DNA of 64,000 bases from contig NZ_JAQNDM010000002.1 in assembly GCF_028368975.1 (NCBI RefSeq), positions 4,892,425-4,956,424 of the forward strand, given 5' to 3'. Position numbers and translations under genes: made by a program. This DNA is from Stigmatella ashevillena. GTDB lineage: Bacteria; Myxococcota; Myxococcia; Myxococcales; Myxococcaceae. Below, piece after piece: positions 16,288 to 24,407 of this stretch. The notes under the pieces were generated by a model. The model was not told where the DNA came from. It worked only from the letters and a program-made list of their open reading frames with translations, and made no database searches. The first letter of the stretch is position 1. The number at the start of each line of letters is the position of its first letter.

Positions 16288-16350
16288 GAAGTCCTCGGAC
16301 GCCCCGGTGCTCGGGCGTGGACCTCATGTAGACGCGGGCCTGTGCCCCGG

Positions 16351-18183
16351 TCAACCGCCGGGCGGAGGAGGCGCGACGGGCAGCAACAGCCGGAAGACGC
16401 TGCCCCCCGAGGCCGCGGGCAACACGGCCAGGTCCGCCCCCATGCGGCGAAGAATCTGGTACGCCAGCGCCAGGCTCAGGTTCAGCCGCATGGTGCGTCC
16501 CCCATGCGAATCCTCCTGGATGCGCGCATCGAAGATGTCCGAGCGCCGCTCCTCGGACAGCACCAACAAGGGGTCCTCCAGCCAGATGACGGGCCGGTTC
16601 TTGTCGTACTCCGCGCGCAGGACCACCGCCTCCTGCGAAGCCCCCGGCCGCTCCAGGGGGGTGTCACACAAGAATGACACCAGGCGCGTGAGGCTGCTCT
16701 CGAGCTCCTTGCGCCCCACGTGCGCGATGACCGCGTTGGGCGCCTCCACGCGGATGGGCCGGGTCAGATGTCCCTGGTCCCGCCATGTGCTGAGCAGCGG
16801 CGTGACATCCAGACTCTCGGCCGGGGCGACGGGGCAGTCTCCCGACAACGTGCGCAGCTCGGAGAGCAACCCTTCGACCCGCCGGATGCCATCCACGGCG
16901 TCCTCCGCCGCGTCCGCCGAGTCCTGGATGGCCGCCTGCGCCTCGGAACCCGTCACCGCGAGCAGCCGCCGGGCCAGCTCCATCAACCGCGGCTCGCCGC
17001 GCGAGGCCAGTTCGTGGGCCACATCCCGCGTCGTCGCCGACAGCGTCTTCACGTTCCGGGAGTAGCCCGTCAGCGCCTGAAGGCTCGCCTTGGTGAATGC
17101 CAGCGGGTTGCTCAGCTCATGGGTGAGTCCGGCGGCGAGCTTGCCCGCCGTGGCCAGCTTCTCCGCCTTCACCATCTCGCCCCGGGAGGACAGCATGTCC
17201 TTCACCCGCGCATCCATCTCGCTGTTGAGCCGCGCCGTCTCCAGCGCCAGCGCGAGCTGCGCGGAGAAGAGGCTGCCGCGCTGGAGCTCGGAGACCGAGA
17301 ACGCGGGCTGGGCGATTCCCCGCAGGAGGATGAGGCTGCCCGCGGGGGCAGTGCCCACCTGCAGCGGGTACGCCATCGCCGCGCCCAAGCGGGCCACGGG
17401 GGAAAAGGGCCAGTCCCTCGCCGCGTGCGTCACGCTGACGGGCTCCTGCCGCTCGATGGCCCGCTGCCCCAACTCGCGCAAGGCCTCCACCGGAAGCTCC
17501 AGCCCATCCGGCGAGGAGCAGATGCCGAGCACGCCCGTGTCTGGATCCGGCAACATCAACCGGAACGCCTGGTGCGGCACCAGGTCCAACGCCAGCTCGC
17601 CCAGGTGCGCCAACACCTCGGCCCGGGTGCGCAGCGACAGCAGCGCGCAGCTCACCTCATAGAGCGGCACCAGTGAGCGCAGGCGCCGCTTCTCCACGGC
17701 GCGCAGCAGCACGTGCCGCAGCTCTTCGATTTCATACGGCTTGCGGATGTAGTCATACGCGCCGTACTTCATGCAGGCCCGCGCCGTCTCCGAGCTCACG
17801 TAGCTGGTGGCGACGATGACCTCCATGTCCGGATCCATCTGCCGGAGCACCGCCACGGTCTCCATCCCGCTGGAGTCCGGAGACTTGAGATCCGTGACGG
17901 CCACATCGAAGCGGCGGGTGGCCAGCAGCGCCACCGCGGCCCGGCCTCCCTCGGCCAGCACCACCTCGAATTCGGCGGACGGCAGCGACACGGAGATGAG
18001 CTCGCGCATGTCGGGCTCATCATCGATGACGAGCACGGAGATGCCTCCCGAGGAGGCGATGTCCTGCACGGTGCGGCGCGGCAGGGAGGAGAACCTGCCC
18101 CGTGGCGGGGAGATGCCCGCGGAGCTGGCCTGCCGGGGAGCAAAACCGTTTCTGCGCCGAGGAGCCCTCTGGTTTATCTCCAT
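16351..18183 (-). CDS. REC-GAF-HisKA hybrid regulator with a degenerate ATPase domain
   Basis: 610 aa, no membrane helix. Residues about 50-170 are a receiver (VLVIDDEPDMREL, D98 in VAVTDLKSPDSSG, K in IRKPYEIEEL). About 190-330 resembles a GAF domain. A HisKA segment carries H355 in GLTHELSNPLAF. The C-terminal ATPase-like region lacks the N box Asn (KELESSLTRLVSFL), the G1 DxGxG (here WLEDPLLVL) and a proper G2 GLGLA (MRLNLSLALAYQI), so ATP binding is doubtful. ATG 18183 follows GGAG at 8 bases. It may act as a phospho-sink or scaffold. It lies 63 bp upstream of the GT4 gene on the same strand. Confidence 0.85.
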   Translation of the reverse strand: MEINQRAPRRRNGFAPRQASSAGISPPRGRFSSLPRRTVQDIASSGGISVLVIDDEPDMRELISVSLPSAEFEVVLAEGGRAAVALLATRRFDVAVTDLKSPDSSGMETVAVLRQMDPDMEVIVATSYVSSETARACMKYGAYDYIRKPYEIEELRHVLLRAVEKRRLRSLVPLYEVSCALLSLRTRAEVLAHLGELALDLVPHQAFRLMLPDPDTGVLGICSSPDGLELPVEALRELGQRAIERQEPVSVTHAARDWPFSPVARLGAAMAYPLQVGTAPAGSLILLRGIAQPAFSVSELQRGSLFSAQLALALETARLNSEMDARVKDMLSSRGEMVKAEKLATAGKLAAGLTHELSNPLAFTKASLQALTGYSRNVKTLSATTRDVAHELASRGEPRLMELARRLLAVTGSEAQAAIQDSADAAEDAVDGIRRVEGLLSELRTLSGDCPVAPAESLDVTPLLSTWRDQGHLTRPIRVEAPNAVIAHVGRKELESSLTRLVSFLCDTPLERPGASQEAVVLRAEYDKNRPVIWLEDPLLVLSEERRSDIFDARIQEDSHGGRTMRLNLSLALAYQILRRMGADLAVLPAASGGSVFRLLLPVAPPPPGG

Positions 18184-18575
18184 ACCGTCATCTCCCTGGT
18201 GCGCACACAACCCCCGGGCACGCCTGGCGGCGCCTCCACAACGGAAAGCGCCCCCCGTTCTTCCCCCGGGCCGAGGCCTCTCCCCTTCGTCTCGCGGAGC
18301 AACCCCTTCGCTGAACTTGTAATCGACACGCCGGGTCCTGTCTCTTGTACGACTGGCTGGGTCGTAAAGAAGAAATCAAATCGCCCGATGCGACACGTCT
18401 TCCGGTTCGCACTCGTTCGTAGCGAGTTTCCGGAAGATCCCACCTGGCGGCCAGAAAGGAGGGGGCTTCCATGGGAAGCTCCGGACGCGGGGCATCATAC
18501 ACTTCCCGTAACGCCTCCCCTCCTCGAATGCCCGTGCGATAACGCACCGGACTTTCTCCCCGCAGGGTGTCCGCC
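18184..18575. promoter_or_regulatory. Divergent intergenic region between the REC-kinase gene and nudC
   Basis: 392 bp with no supportable gene, expected to hold promoters for both flanking genes. The main visible structure is the nested inverted repeat at 18399-18436. The part at 18330-18400 is clearly AT-richer. Confidence 0.45.
18399..18436. repeat. Nested inverted repeat (hairpin) upstream of nudC
   Basis: Outer arms CTTCCGG/CCGGAAG (18399-18405, 18430-18436) and inner arms ACTCG/CGAGT (18411-18415, 18423-18427) can form a two-tier hairpin. It lies 140 bp before the nudC start and is not followed by a T tract, so it is not an obvious terminator. Confidence 0.5.
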
Positions 18576-19418
18576 GTGAATCCCTCCCCCCGTTTCGTTC
18601 CAGGCCATGTCCCTCCGTCCCGGTCCCGGGACGAGGCCTTGCTCTTCGCCGCGCAAGGCCTCGAGCTGCTCATCGAGGAGCGCGACGGGGCCGTCGCCAT
18701 CCCCTCGGGGGCCGCGCTGCCCTCCCTCGCCGCTGAGGCCCACTTCCTGGGCACCCTCGATGGCAAGGACTGCTACGCGGTGGCCTATCCGAAGGGCCAG
18801 GAGCCTCCCGCGGGCATGAAGCTGGTGACCGCCCGCGGGCTGTTCATGGCCCTGGAGGAAGTGCTGCTCTCCGTGGCCGGCCGGGCGTTGGCCATCGCGG
18901 AGTGGGATTCGACCCACCGCTTCTGCGGCCGGTGTGGCCAGTCCACGAGCCTGGTTCCCGGCGAGCGCGCACGGCGCTGCACCACCTGCAACACGCCGTA
19001 TTACCCGCGCATCTCTCCGGCCATCATCGTGCTCGTCACCCAGGGGGAGCGCATGCTGCTGGCGCGCGCCTCCAGCTTCCCCGACGCCTTCTTCAGCACG
19101 CTGGCCGGCTTCGTGGAGCCGGGCGAGTCCTTGGAGGACACCGTCCTGCGCGAGGTGAAGGAGGAGGTCGGCGTGGACCTGAAGAACCTGCGCTACTTCG
19201 GCAGTCAGCCGTGGCCCTTCGGCCGTTCGCTCATGGTGGGCTTCACCGCCGAGTACGCCGGGGGCGAGCTGAAAGTGGACGGCACGGAAATCCTCGAAGC
19301 CAATTGGTACACCATCGATGCCCTGCCGCGCATTCCTCCCCGGCTCAGCATCGCCCGGCGCCTGATCGACGCCTTCATCGCCCAGGTCAAAGCAGACAGA
19401 CAGGCAAGCGGGGCATAA
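18576..19418 (+). CDS. nudC: NADH pyrophosphatase NudC (Nudix, NAD-RNA decapping type)
   Basis: 280 aa. A zinc ribbon with four cysteines (CGRCG...CTTCNTPYYPR) precedes a perfect Nudix box (GFVEPGESLEDTVLREVKEEVGVD, pattern GX5EX7REUXEEXGU), followed by SQPWPFGRSLMVGF, the SQPWPFPxS specificity motif of NudC. It splits NAD(H) to NMN(H) and AMP and, in E. coli, removes NAD caps from RNA. GTG 18576 is preferred to the in-frame GTG at 18567 because AGGG lies 8 bases upstream; 9 bp either way do not affect the fold. Confidence 0.95.
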   Translation: MNPSPRFVPGHVPPSRSRDEALLFAAQGLELLIEERDGAVAIPSGAALPSLAAEAHFLGTLDGKDCYAVAYPKGQEPPAGMKLVTARGLFMALEEVLLSVAGRALAIAEWDSTHRFCGRCGQSTSLVPGERARRCTTCNTPYYPRISPAIIVLVTQGERMLLARASSFPDAFFSTLAGFVEPGESLEDTVLREVKEEVGVDLKNLRYFGSQPWPFGRSLMVGFTAEYAGGELKVDGTEILEANWYTIDALPRIPPRLSIARRLIDAFIAQVKADRQASGA

Positions 19419-19479
19419 ACAGTCTCCTCCGTACTTGCACGTCCGAGCACAGGTGGTTAAAGCGCCCCGTTTGACCGCC

Positions 19480-20172
19480 ATGCTCGCGTCACGTCCTCGC
19501 ATCGAGCCTCACCGCAGCCCGACCATCGACTCAGTGATGGTGAAGGAGATCTACTTATCTGTCCAGGGCGAGTCCTCGCACGCTGGGTTGCTGTGCGCGC
19601 TCGTGCGCCTCACGGGGTGTCACTTGCGCTGCACCTACTGCGACAGCGAGTTCGCCTTCCGCGGCGGCACGCGCATGCCGAACGCGCAGGTCGTCCAACA
19701 GGTGAAGCAGCTGCGCACCCCGAGGGTGGAGGTGACGGGGGGCGAGCCGCTGCTCCAGCCCGGTGTGTATCCGCTCATGGAGGCGCTGCTCGCCGAGGGG
19801 CTCATCGTGCTGCTGGAGACCAGCGGCGCCATCGACGTGCGGCTGGTCCCCCCCGCCGTGCACAAGATTGTCGACATGAAGACGCCCTCGTCCGGCGAGA
19901 GCGACCGCAACGACATGCGCAACTTCAGCTCGATGAACGCGCGCGACGAGCTGAAGTTCGTCATCGGCAACCGCGAGGACTACGAGTGGAGCAAGGCGCT
20001 CATCGCCGAGCATGGGCTCGCCGCCAAACCCTTCGGGATGCTGTTCTCCACGGTGTTCGGCAAGCTCCACCCCCGCGAGCTGGCCGAATGGGTCATCGAG
20101 GACCGGCTGCCCGTGCGCTTCCAGCTCCAGATGCACAAGTATGTCTGGGAGCCGGAGGCCCGGGGCGTCTAA
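19480..20172 (+). CDS. queE: 7-carboxy-7-deazaguanine synthase (radical SAM)
   Basis: 230 aa. Substrate loop EIYLSVQGESSHAGLLCALVRLTGC, the radical SAM cluster motif CHLRCTYCD (CxxxCxxC), the SAM-binding EVTGGEPLLQPGVYPLM, and the QueE-type LLETSGAIDV, VDMKTPSSGESDRN. It converts 6-carboxy-tetrahydropterin to 7-carboxy-7-deazaguanine for queuosine synthesis. The ATG at 19480 gives the usual family length; upstream in-frame TTG and an internal ATG (19537) are less likely. It follows nudC by 61 bp on the same strand. No queC/queD is visible here. Confidence 0.95.
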   Translation: MLASRPRIEPHRSPTIDSVMVKEIYLSVQGESSHAGLLCALVRLTGCHLRCTYCDSEFAFRGGTRMPNAQVVQQVKQLRTPRVEVTGGEPLLQPGVYPLMEALLAEGLIVLLETSGAIDVRLVPPAVHKIVDMKTPSSGESDRNDMRNFSSMNARDELKFVIGNREDYEWSKALIAEHGLAAKPFGMLFSTVFGKLHPRELAEWVIEDRLPVRFQLQMHKYVWEPEARGV

Positions 20173-20184
20173 CCCTCGCCTGCC

Positions 20185-20628
20185 TCAGTAGATGGCCCCG
20201 CGGCCCCAGGCATAGAGCAGGGCCGCCCCCCACAGCCCCAGCAGCAGCAGGTTCACCACCGCCAGCCCCTGGGCCACCTGGGCCTGACGCGCGCCGCGAA
20301 GGGGCCCCTGGCCTTGCCGGATGCGCTTCAGCTCGCGCGGGGGCCACCACAGCCCGGAGGCCGCGGCGGCGAAGTTGAGCAGGGGCACCGAGAAGCCGCA
20401 CATGGGAAAACAGAAGATGGCCGTGATGTTCAGGACGAGCACGGCCTGCACCCCGCGCGACGCAGGGCCATGCTGCCGCAGCCAGAGGACGCACCCGGCG
20501 CAGTAGACCGCCTCCCCCACCAGCTCGGTGCACTCGCCACACAGGAAGGTGCCACACCGGGCGCACGGGGCCACCGCGGCCACTTCGGGATGCCGTGCGC
20601 AGTGCGCGCCCGTCGGCTCCACACTCAC
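20185..20628 (-). CDS. B-box-like zinc-finger membrane protein
   Basis: 147 aa. Residues 9-45 carry a Cys/His cluster (HCARHPEV..APCARCGTFLCGECTE....YCAGC) spaced like a B-box zinc finger. Two hydrophobic segments follow (VQAVLVLNITAIFCFPMCGF and LAVVNLLLLGLWGAALLYAWG). This architecture, a small N-terminal zinc finger plus a membrane tail, recurs in myxobacteria without assigned function. GTG at 20628, 7 bp after the stop of the upstream membrane-protein gene, indicates an operon. Convergent with queE. Confidence 0.75.
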   Translation of the reverse strand: MSVEPTGAHCARHPEVAAVAPCARCGTFLCGECTELVGEAVYCAGCVLWLRQHGPASRGVQAVLVLNITAIFCFPMCGFSVPLLNFAAAASGLWWPPRELKRIRQGQGPLRGARQAQVAQGLAVVNLLLLGLWGAALLYAWGRGAIY

Positions 20629-20635
20629 GGTGGGT

Positions 20636-20965
20636 TCAGTACCCCACGGGCGGGCCTTGCATCGCCGCCGACAGCGAGTGGGCGCCGAGCCCCAGGCACA
20701 CGGCCGCCAGCACCGAGCAGCCAAAGAATCCCGCGAGGATGAGGTTCTTGCGCGGGTGCTCGAACTGACTGAAGGCGTAGAACAGGACGTAGAAGGGGAT
20801 GAGCAGCACCATCATCCCGGTGCCCACGCTGCGGCGGAACGCGTGGAGGAGCAGAAAGACGGCGCACACGAGCGTCACGAGCGCGAACACGGCTGCAAGT
20901 GGCAGGAGGGGCACGATAAAGCCACAGATAGCATGCTCCGGGCTTTGCGGCGGCCTGCCACGCAT
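20636..20965 (-). CDS. Small multi-helix membrane protein, unknown function
   Basis: 109 aa when started at the ATG 20965. Three hydrophobic segments (about residues 16-40, 52-70, 80-98: VPLLPLAAVFALVTLVCAVF, TGMMVLLIPFYVLFYAF, LILAGFFGCSVLAAVCLGL). The loop FSQFEHPRKNLI is polar. No family recognised. The start is uncertain: no clear ribosome site, and a GTG closer to the first helix would also work. Pairs with the zinc-finger membrane gene 7 bp downstream. Confidence 0.6.
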   Translation of the reverse strand: MRGRPPQSPEHAICGFIVPLLPLAAVFALVTLVCAVFLLLHAFRRSVGTGMMVLLIPFYVLFYAFSQFEHPRKNLILAGFFGCSVLAAVCLGLGAHSLSAAMQGPPVGY

Positions 20966-21008
20966 ATAAATGACGCCCACCGCTTCCCGTTTCCGAGGTG
21001 CTCCCGCC

Positions 21009-21311
21009 ATGGCCGTGCTCAAGACCCTGCTGACCTTCATGCTCGCGGGCGCCTTGCTGGGCAACCTGGCCACCACCCTGGCGGCCCCCCACTTCATGGA
21101 GTGGTACAACGCCACGCCGCTGGCCACCCAGACGGTGTGCAACCTGCCCCAGGTGGTGCGCGACGTCACCGGAGACCTCATCCGCGCCCAGCTCATCGGC
21201 GCGGGCACCGGGGCGGCGGTCTTCCTCGTCCTGGGCATCCTCTTTGTCCGCGCCCGGTCCCGGAAGCAACGCACCCCACCTCCGGTGGCCCCCACGCCCA
21301 CCCCGGTGTGA
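21009..21311 (+). CDS. Small two-helix membrane protein
   Basis: 100 aa. Helix 1 at residues 4-26 (LKTLLTFMLAGALLGNLATTL), a polar periplasmic loop with HFMEWYNATPLATQTVCNLPQVV, helix 2 at 62-80 (GAGTGAAVFLVLGILFV), and a basic cytoplasmic tail rich in proline. GAGGTG precedes the ATG by 7 bases. Unrecognised; looks like a conserved myxobacterial hypothetical. Confidence 0.7.
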   Translation: MAVLKTLLTFMLAGALLGNLATTLAAPHFMEWYNATPLATQTVCNLPQVVRDVTGDLIRAQLIGAGTGAAVFLVLGILFVRARSRKQRTPPPVAPTPTPV

Positions 21312-21320
21312 GGCCCTGCG

Positions 21321-23462
21321 CTATCCCTCCTCCGACGCAGCGCGGGCCGGTGCGCCCTCACCGCGCTGGCGCTGGGTCTCCTGAATGACTTGCTGGAGGA
21401 GGTTGCGCAGCGCGGGCAGATCCACCGGCTTTTCGAGCCAGTACCGGGCCTGAGCAATGAACTCGCGGGCGCGCGGCGTGAACGCCCCTCCTGTCAGGAA
21501 GATCATCCGCGCCGCCAGCTCTGGCCGGGCCTCCTGGAGCCGGTCGTGCAGTTCCATGCCGGTGATGTCCGGCATCGCCAGATCACAGACGATGGCGTCG
21601 AACGCTTCGCCTCCGAGCAGCCGGTGAAGCGCCTCTCTGCCCAGCAGGGCGGTGATGTCGTAGCTGTCCTTGAGGGTCCGCCGGAGCGATGAAGAGACCA
21701 TGGGCTCATCATCGATGAGCAGGATCCGCGCGCGCACCGTGCGCAGGGGCGCCACGGGCTTCTCGGGCACGGCCAGGGGCGCATCGGTGGCCGGCAGTAT
21801 CACCGTGAACACCGTTCCCTTGCCCAGCTCGCTCTGGACCGAGATGCTCCCCCCGAGCGCGGCCACGATGCCGTGGCAGATCGACAAGCCCAGCCCCGTG
21901 CCCACCCCGACAGGCTTGGTGGTGAAGAACGGCTCGAAGATGCGCGCGAGGACCTCGGGCCTCATGCCCGAGCCGGTGTCGCGGATCTCCACCTGCACCT
22001 GGCCGGACTCGCTCAGGTGCGTGTGCACCGTGATGGTGTGCTCCTCAGGGTGCCCCTCGGGAATGGCCTGCGCGGCGTTCACCAAGAGGTTCAGGAAGAC
22101 CTGTCCCAGGCGCGTCTCATCGCCCAGCACGAAGGGGATCTCTCCATAGTCCTTCACCAGCCGGGCCCGGGGGCGCAGCTCCTGAGCGGCCATGTTGATG
22201 GCGAAGTCCAGCCCCCGGTGCACGTCGACGGGCACGCGCCGGGCGTCCTCCACGCGGGAGAACGTCCGGAGCTCCTTCACGATGGTGCGCACGCGGTGGG
22301 CACCCTCCCGCGCATCGAACACCGCTCTGCGCATCTCCTCGACGTGAGGGAGTTGGTCCGCGGCCCGCGGCTCCAGCGTCTCCTCCAGGTAGAGCAGGTT
22401 GCTGGTGATGAACGTCAGCGGATTGTTGATTTCATGGGCGACGCCTCCCGCGAGAGTCCCCAGGGCGGCCATGCGGTCCGCGACGACCAGCCGCGTTTCC
22501 ATGTTCTTGCGCTCGGTGATGTCCTGGGCCGTGCCACTCACCCGCACCGCCTGGCCCGACACATCCCTCAGCACCCGTCCCCAGATGTGAATCCACCTCA
22601 CCTGTCCCGACGCCTGGAGCAAGCGGAACTCCCCGTGCAGGGCCGGCTGCCCCGCCAGGGCGTGCTCCAGCTGCCGCAGGAACGACTGCCGGTCCTCGGG
22701 ATGCATGCTCTCGAGGAGGGCCTCGTGGCTGGCCACCTTGTCCGGGGCATGTCCCAGGATGCGGTAGAGCTCGGAGGACCACGTGTGCAAGCCCGTGGCG
22801 ATCTCCCAGTTCCAGCTTCCCATGTGGGCAATGGCCTGGGCCTCGGCGAGCGCCGCCTCGCTGCGCGCCAGTTCCTCCTCCATCCGGAGCCGTTTCTGGA
22901 GCTCGAACCTGGCCACCAGTTGCTCGAGCACCAACCGGGAGCAGATCAGCCCGATCAACCCCGCCATGAGGATCTGCGCGGCGTTGAGCAACGCCAGCAC
23001 CGGATGCGCCAGGAGCTGACCCATCGCCCCGATCAGCAGCAGATAGCACCCGCTCATGAGCAGCGTGCAGAGCACCGTTACCCGAGGGGTGAAGCGCAGC
23101 CCCACCGCGACGACGTTCAGGACGATGAGGGAGAGGTATTGGGTGTGCACCCCGCCGCTGACGTACAGCCATGCCATCACGAAGATCGAATCGCAGATGG
23201 ACGTCAGGGTGACTGGCAGCACCACCCGCTCCCACAGGAGCGGAATACCGACGTGGAGGAAGAGCGCATAGAGCCCCCCCAAGCCCAGCAACAGGTACGC
23301 GCCCTCCGGCGTGTGGCCGGTCTTATCCAGCCAGGGGTAGGTGGCCGTTCCCACCAGGACCACCAGCATCCGGAGCAACGTCAACCCCTGCTCCGCGGCG
23401 CGGAACTTCTCCGCCAGCGCGCCCTCCTTCAATGACTCCGAGATCCGTGTGATGCTGCCCAT
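21321..23462 (-). CDS. Membrane hybrid histidine kinase (TM-PAS-HisKA-HATPase-REC)
   Basis: 713 aa. Six or so membrane helices (30-180), a short coiled coil, a PAS/PAC domain (AHMGSWNWEIATGLHTWSSELYRILG ... VSGTAQDITERK), HisKA with H343 in GGVAHEINNPLTF, a complete ATPase domain (NLLVNAAQAI, DTGSGM, GTGLGLSI), and a terminal receiver (LLIDDEPMVSS, D627 in IVCDLAMPDITGMEL, K in LEKPVDLP). All catalytic boxes are intact. Signals sensed are unknown. It is divergent from cysQ; the ATG is preceded by an unusual AT-rich palindrome rather than a ribosome site. Confidence 0.92.
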   Translation of the reverse strand: MGSITRISESLKEGALAEKFRAAEQGLTLLRMLVVLVGTATYPWLDKTGHTPEGAYLLLGLGGLYALFLHVGIPLLWERVVLPVTLTSICDSIFVMAWLYVSGGVHTQYLSLIVLNVVAVGLRFTPRVTVLCTLLMSGCYLLLIGAMGQLLAHPVLALLNAAQILMAGLIGLICSRLVLEQLVARFELQKRLRMEEELARSEAALAEAQAIAHMGSWNWEIATGLHTWSSELYRILGHAPDKVASHEALLESMHPEDRQSFLRQLEHALAGQPALHGEFRLLQASGQVRWIHIWGRVLRDVSGQAVRVSGTAQDITERKNMETRLVVADRMAALGTLAGGVAHEINNPLTFITSNLLYLEETLEPRAADQLPHVEEMRRAVFDAREGAHRVRTIVKELRTFSRVEDARRVPVDVHRGLDFAINMAAQELRPRARLVKDYGEIPFVLGDETRLGQVFLNLLVNAAQAIPEGHPEEHTITVHTHLSESGQVQVEIRDTGSGMRPEVLARIFEPFFTTKPVGVGTGLGLSICHGIVAALGGSISVQSELGKGTVFTVILPATDAPLAVPEKPVAPLRTVRARILLIDDEPMVSSSLRRTLKDSYDITALLGREALHRLLGGEAFDAIVCDLAMPDITGMELHDRLQEARPELAARMIFLTGGAFTPRAREFIAQARYWLEKPVDLPALRNLLQQVIQETQRQRGEGAPARAASEEG

Positions 23463-23463
23463 A

Positions 23464-23476
23464 TCGAATAATTCGA
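23464..23476. promoter_or_regulatory. AT-rich palindrome abutting a hybrid-kinase start codon
   Basis: TCGAAT-A-ATTCGA is a perfect inverted repeat beginning 2 bp upstream of the kinase ATG. On the minus strand a TATATT box (23477-23482) lies just before it. Together they suggest either an operator over the transcription start or a very short, possibly leaderless transcript. Confidence 0.4.
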
Positions 23477-23584
23477 ATATACATGTTTTCTCGCATCGCC
23501 CCTCCTGATCAGCTCACGGCCCACGTCCGTGGGGGCCGAGGCGCGAGGCGCTCTGCGCCATGCTCGTTTTCCAAGGAAAGCCCC

Positions 23585-24385
23585 ATGCAACCCATCGATG
23601 ACGCGCTGGTTTCAGCCGTGTGCCGTGTGGCCCAGGACGCAGGCCGCGCCACCCTGGCGTTTCACGGAGGCGCCGTCCCTTTCGAGCGGAAGGCGGACCA
23701 CTCTCCCCTGACCGCGGCGGACAAAGCGGCCCATGGGCTCATCGTCAACGCATTGCGCCAGCTGACGCCCCACATTCCTGTTCTCTCCGAGGAGTCCTCC
23801 GAGCAAGAGGCTGCCGGGCGGCACGCCTGGGACACCTTCTGGCTGGTGGATCCGCTGGATGGCACCAAGGAGTTCATCAAGGGCACCGGCGAGTTCACGG
23901 TCAACATCGCCCTCATCTCGGGAACCGGGCCCGTGCTGGGGGTGGTGCACGTGCCCGTCACGGGGGTGACTTACTGGGGCAGCAGGGGGGGCAGTGCCTT
24001 CAAGGCCCAGGCGGGTCAGGCCCCCGTGGCCCTGCACACCCGCCCGGCGAACCGAGACCAGCTCGTCATCGTAGCGAGCAAGGACCATGCAGGCCCCCGC
24101 GTGGAGGCGCTGTTGCGGCGGCTCGGCACGGCGAGCACCACCCACCTGGGCAGCTCGCTCAAGTTCTGCCTCATCGCCGAGGGCCAGGCGGACTTCTATC
24201 CCCGCTTTCAGCCCACCAGTGAGTGGGACACCGCCGCGGCGCAGTGCGTGCTGGAGGTCGCCGGGGGCGGCGTGACGGACTTGGAAGGCCGACGGCTCGC
24301 CTACAACAAGCCGGAGATCCTCAACCCCTCCTTCCTGGCCTTCGGAGATCCGCTCCACGACTGGCGGGCCTTGCTGGGCGACTGA
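23585..24385 (+). CDS. cysQ: 3'(2'),5'-bisphosphate nucleotidase CysQ
   Basis: 266 aa. Inositol-monophosphatase fold with metal sites E in VLSEESSE, DPLDGTKEF, and the distal WDTAAAQCVLEVAGG; KADHSPLTAADKAAH is the N-terminal family motif. CysQ removes the 3' phosphate of PAP/PAPS from sulfate assimilation. ATG at 23585 follows AAGGAA with 7-8 bases spacing; the frame is open upstream but without conservation. Divergent from the hybrid kinase, convergent with the next gene. Confidence 0.93.
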   Translation: MQPIDDALVSAVCRVAQDAGRATLAFHGGAVPFERKADHSPLTAADKAAHGLIVNALRQLTPHIPVLSEESSEQEAAGRHAWDTFWLVDPLDGTKEFIKGTGEFTVNIALISGTGPVLGVVHVPVTGVTYWGSRGGSAFKAQAGQAPVALHTRPANRDQLVIVASKDHAGPRVEALLRRLGTASTTHLGSSLKFCLIAEGQADFYPRFQPTSEWDTAAAQCVLEVAGGGVTDLEGRRLAYNKPEILNPSFLAFGDPLHDWRALLGD

Positions 24386-24407
24386 CGGGTCTTGAGAGCG
24401 ACAACCC

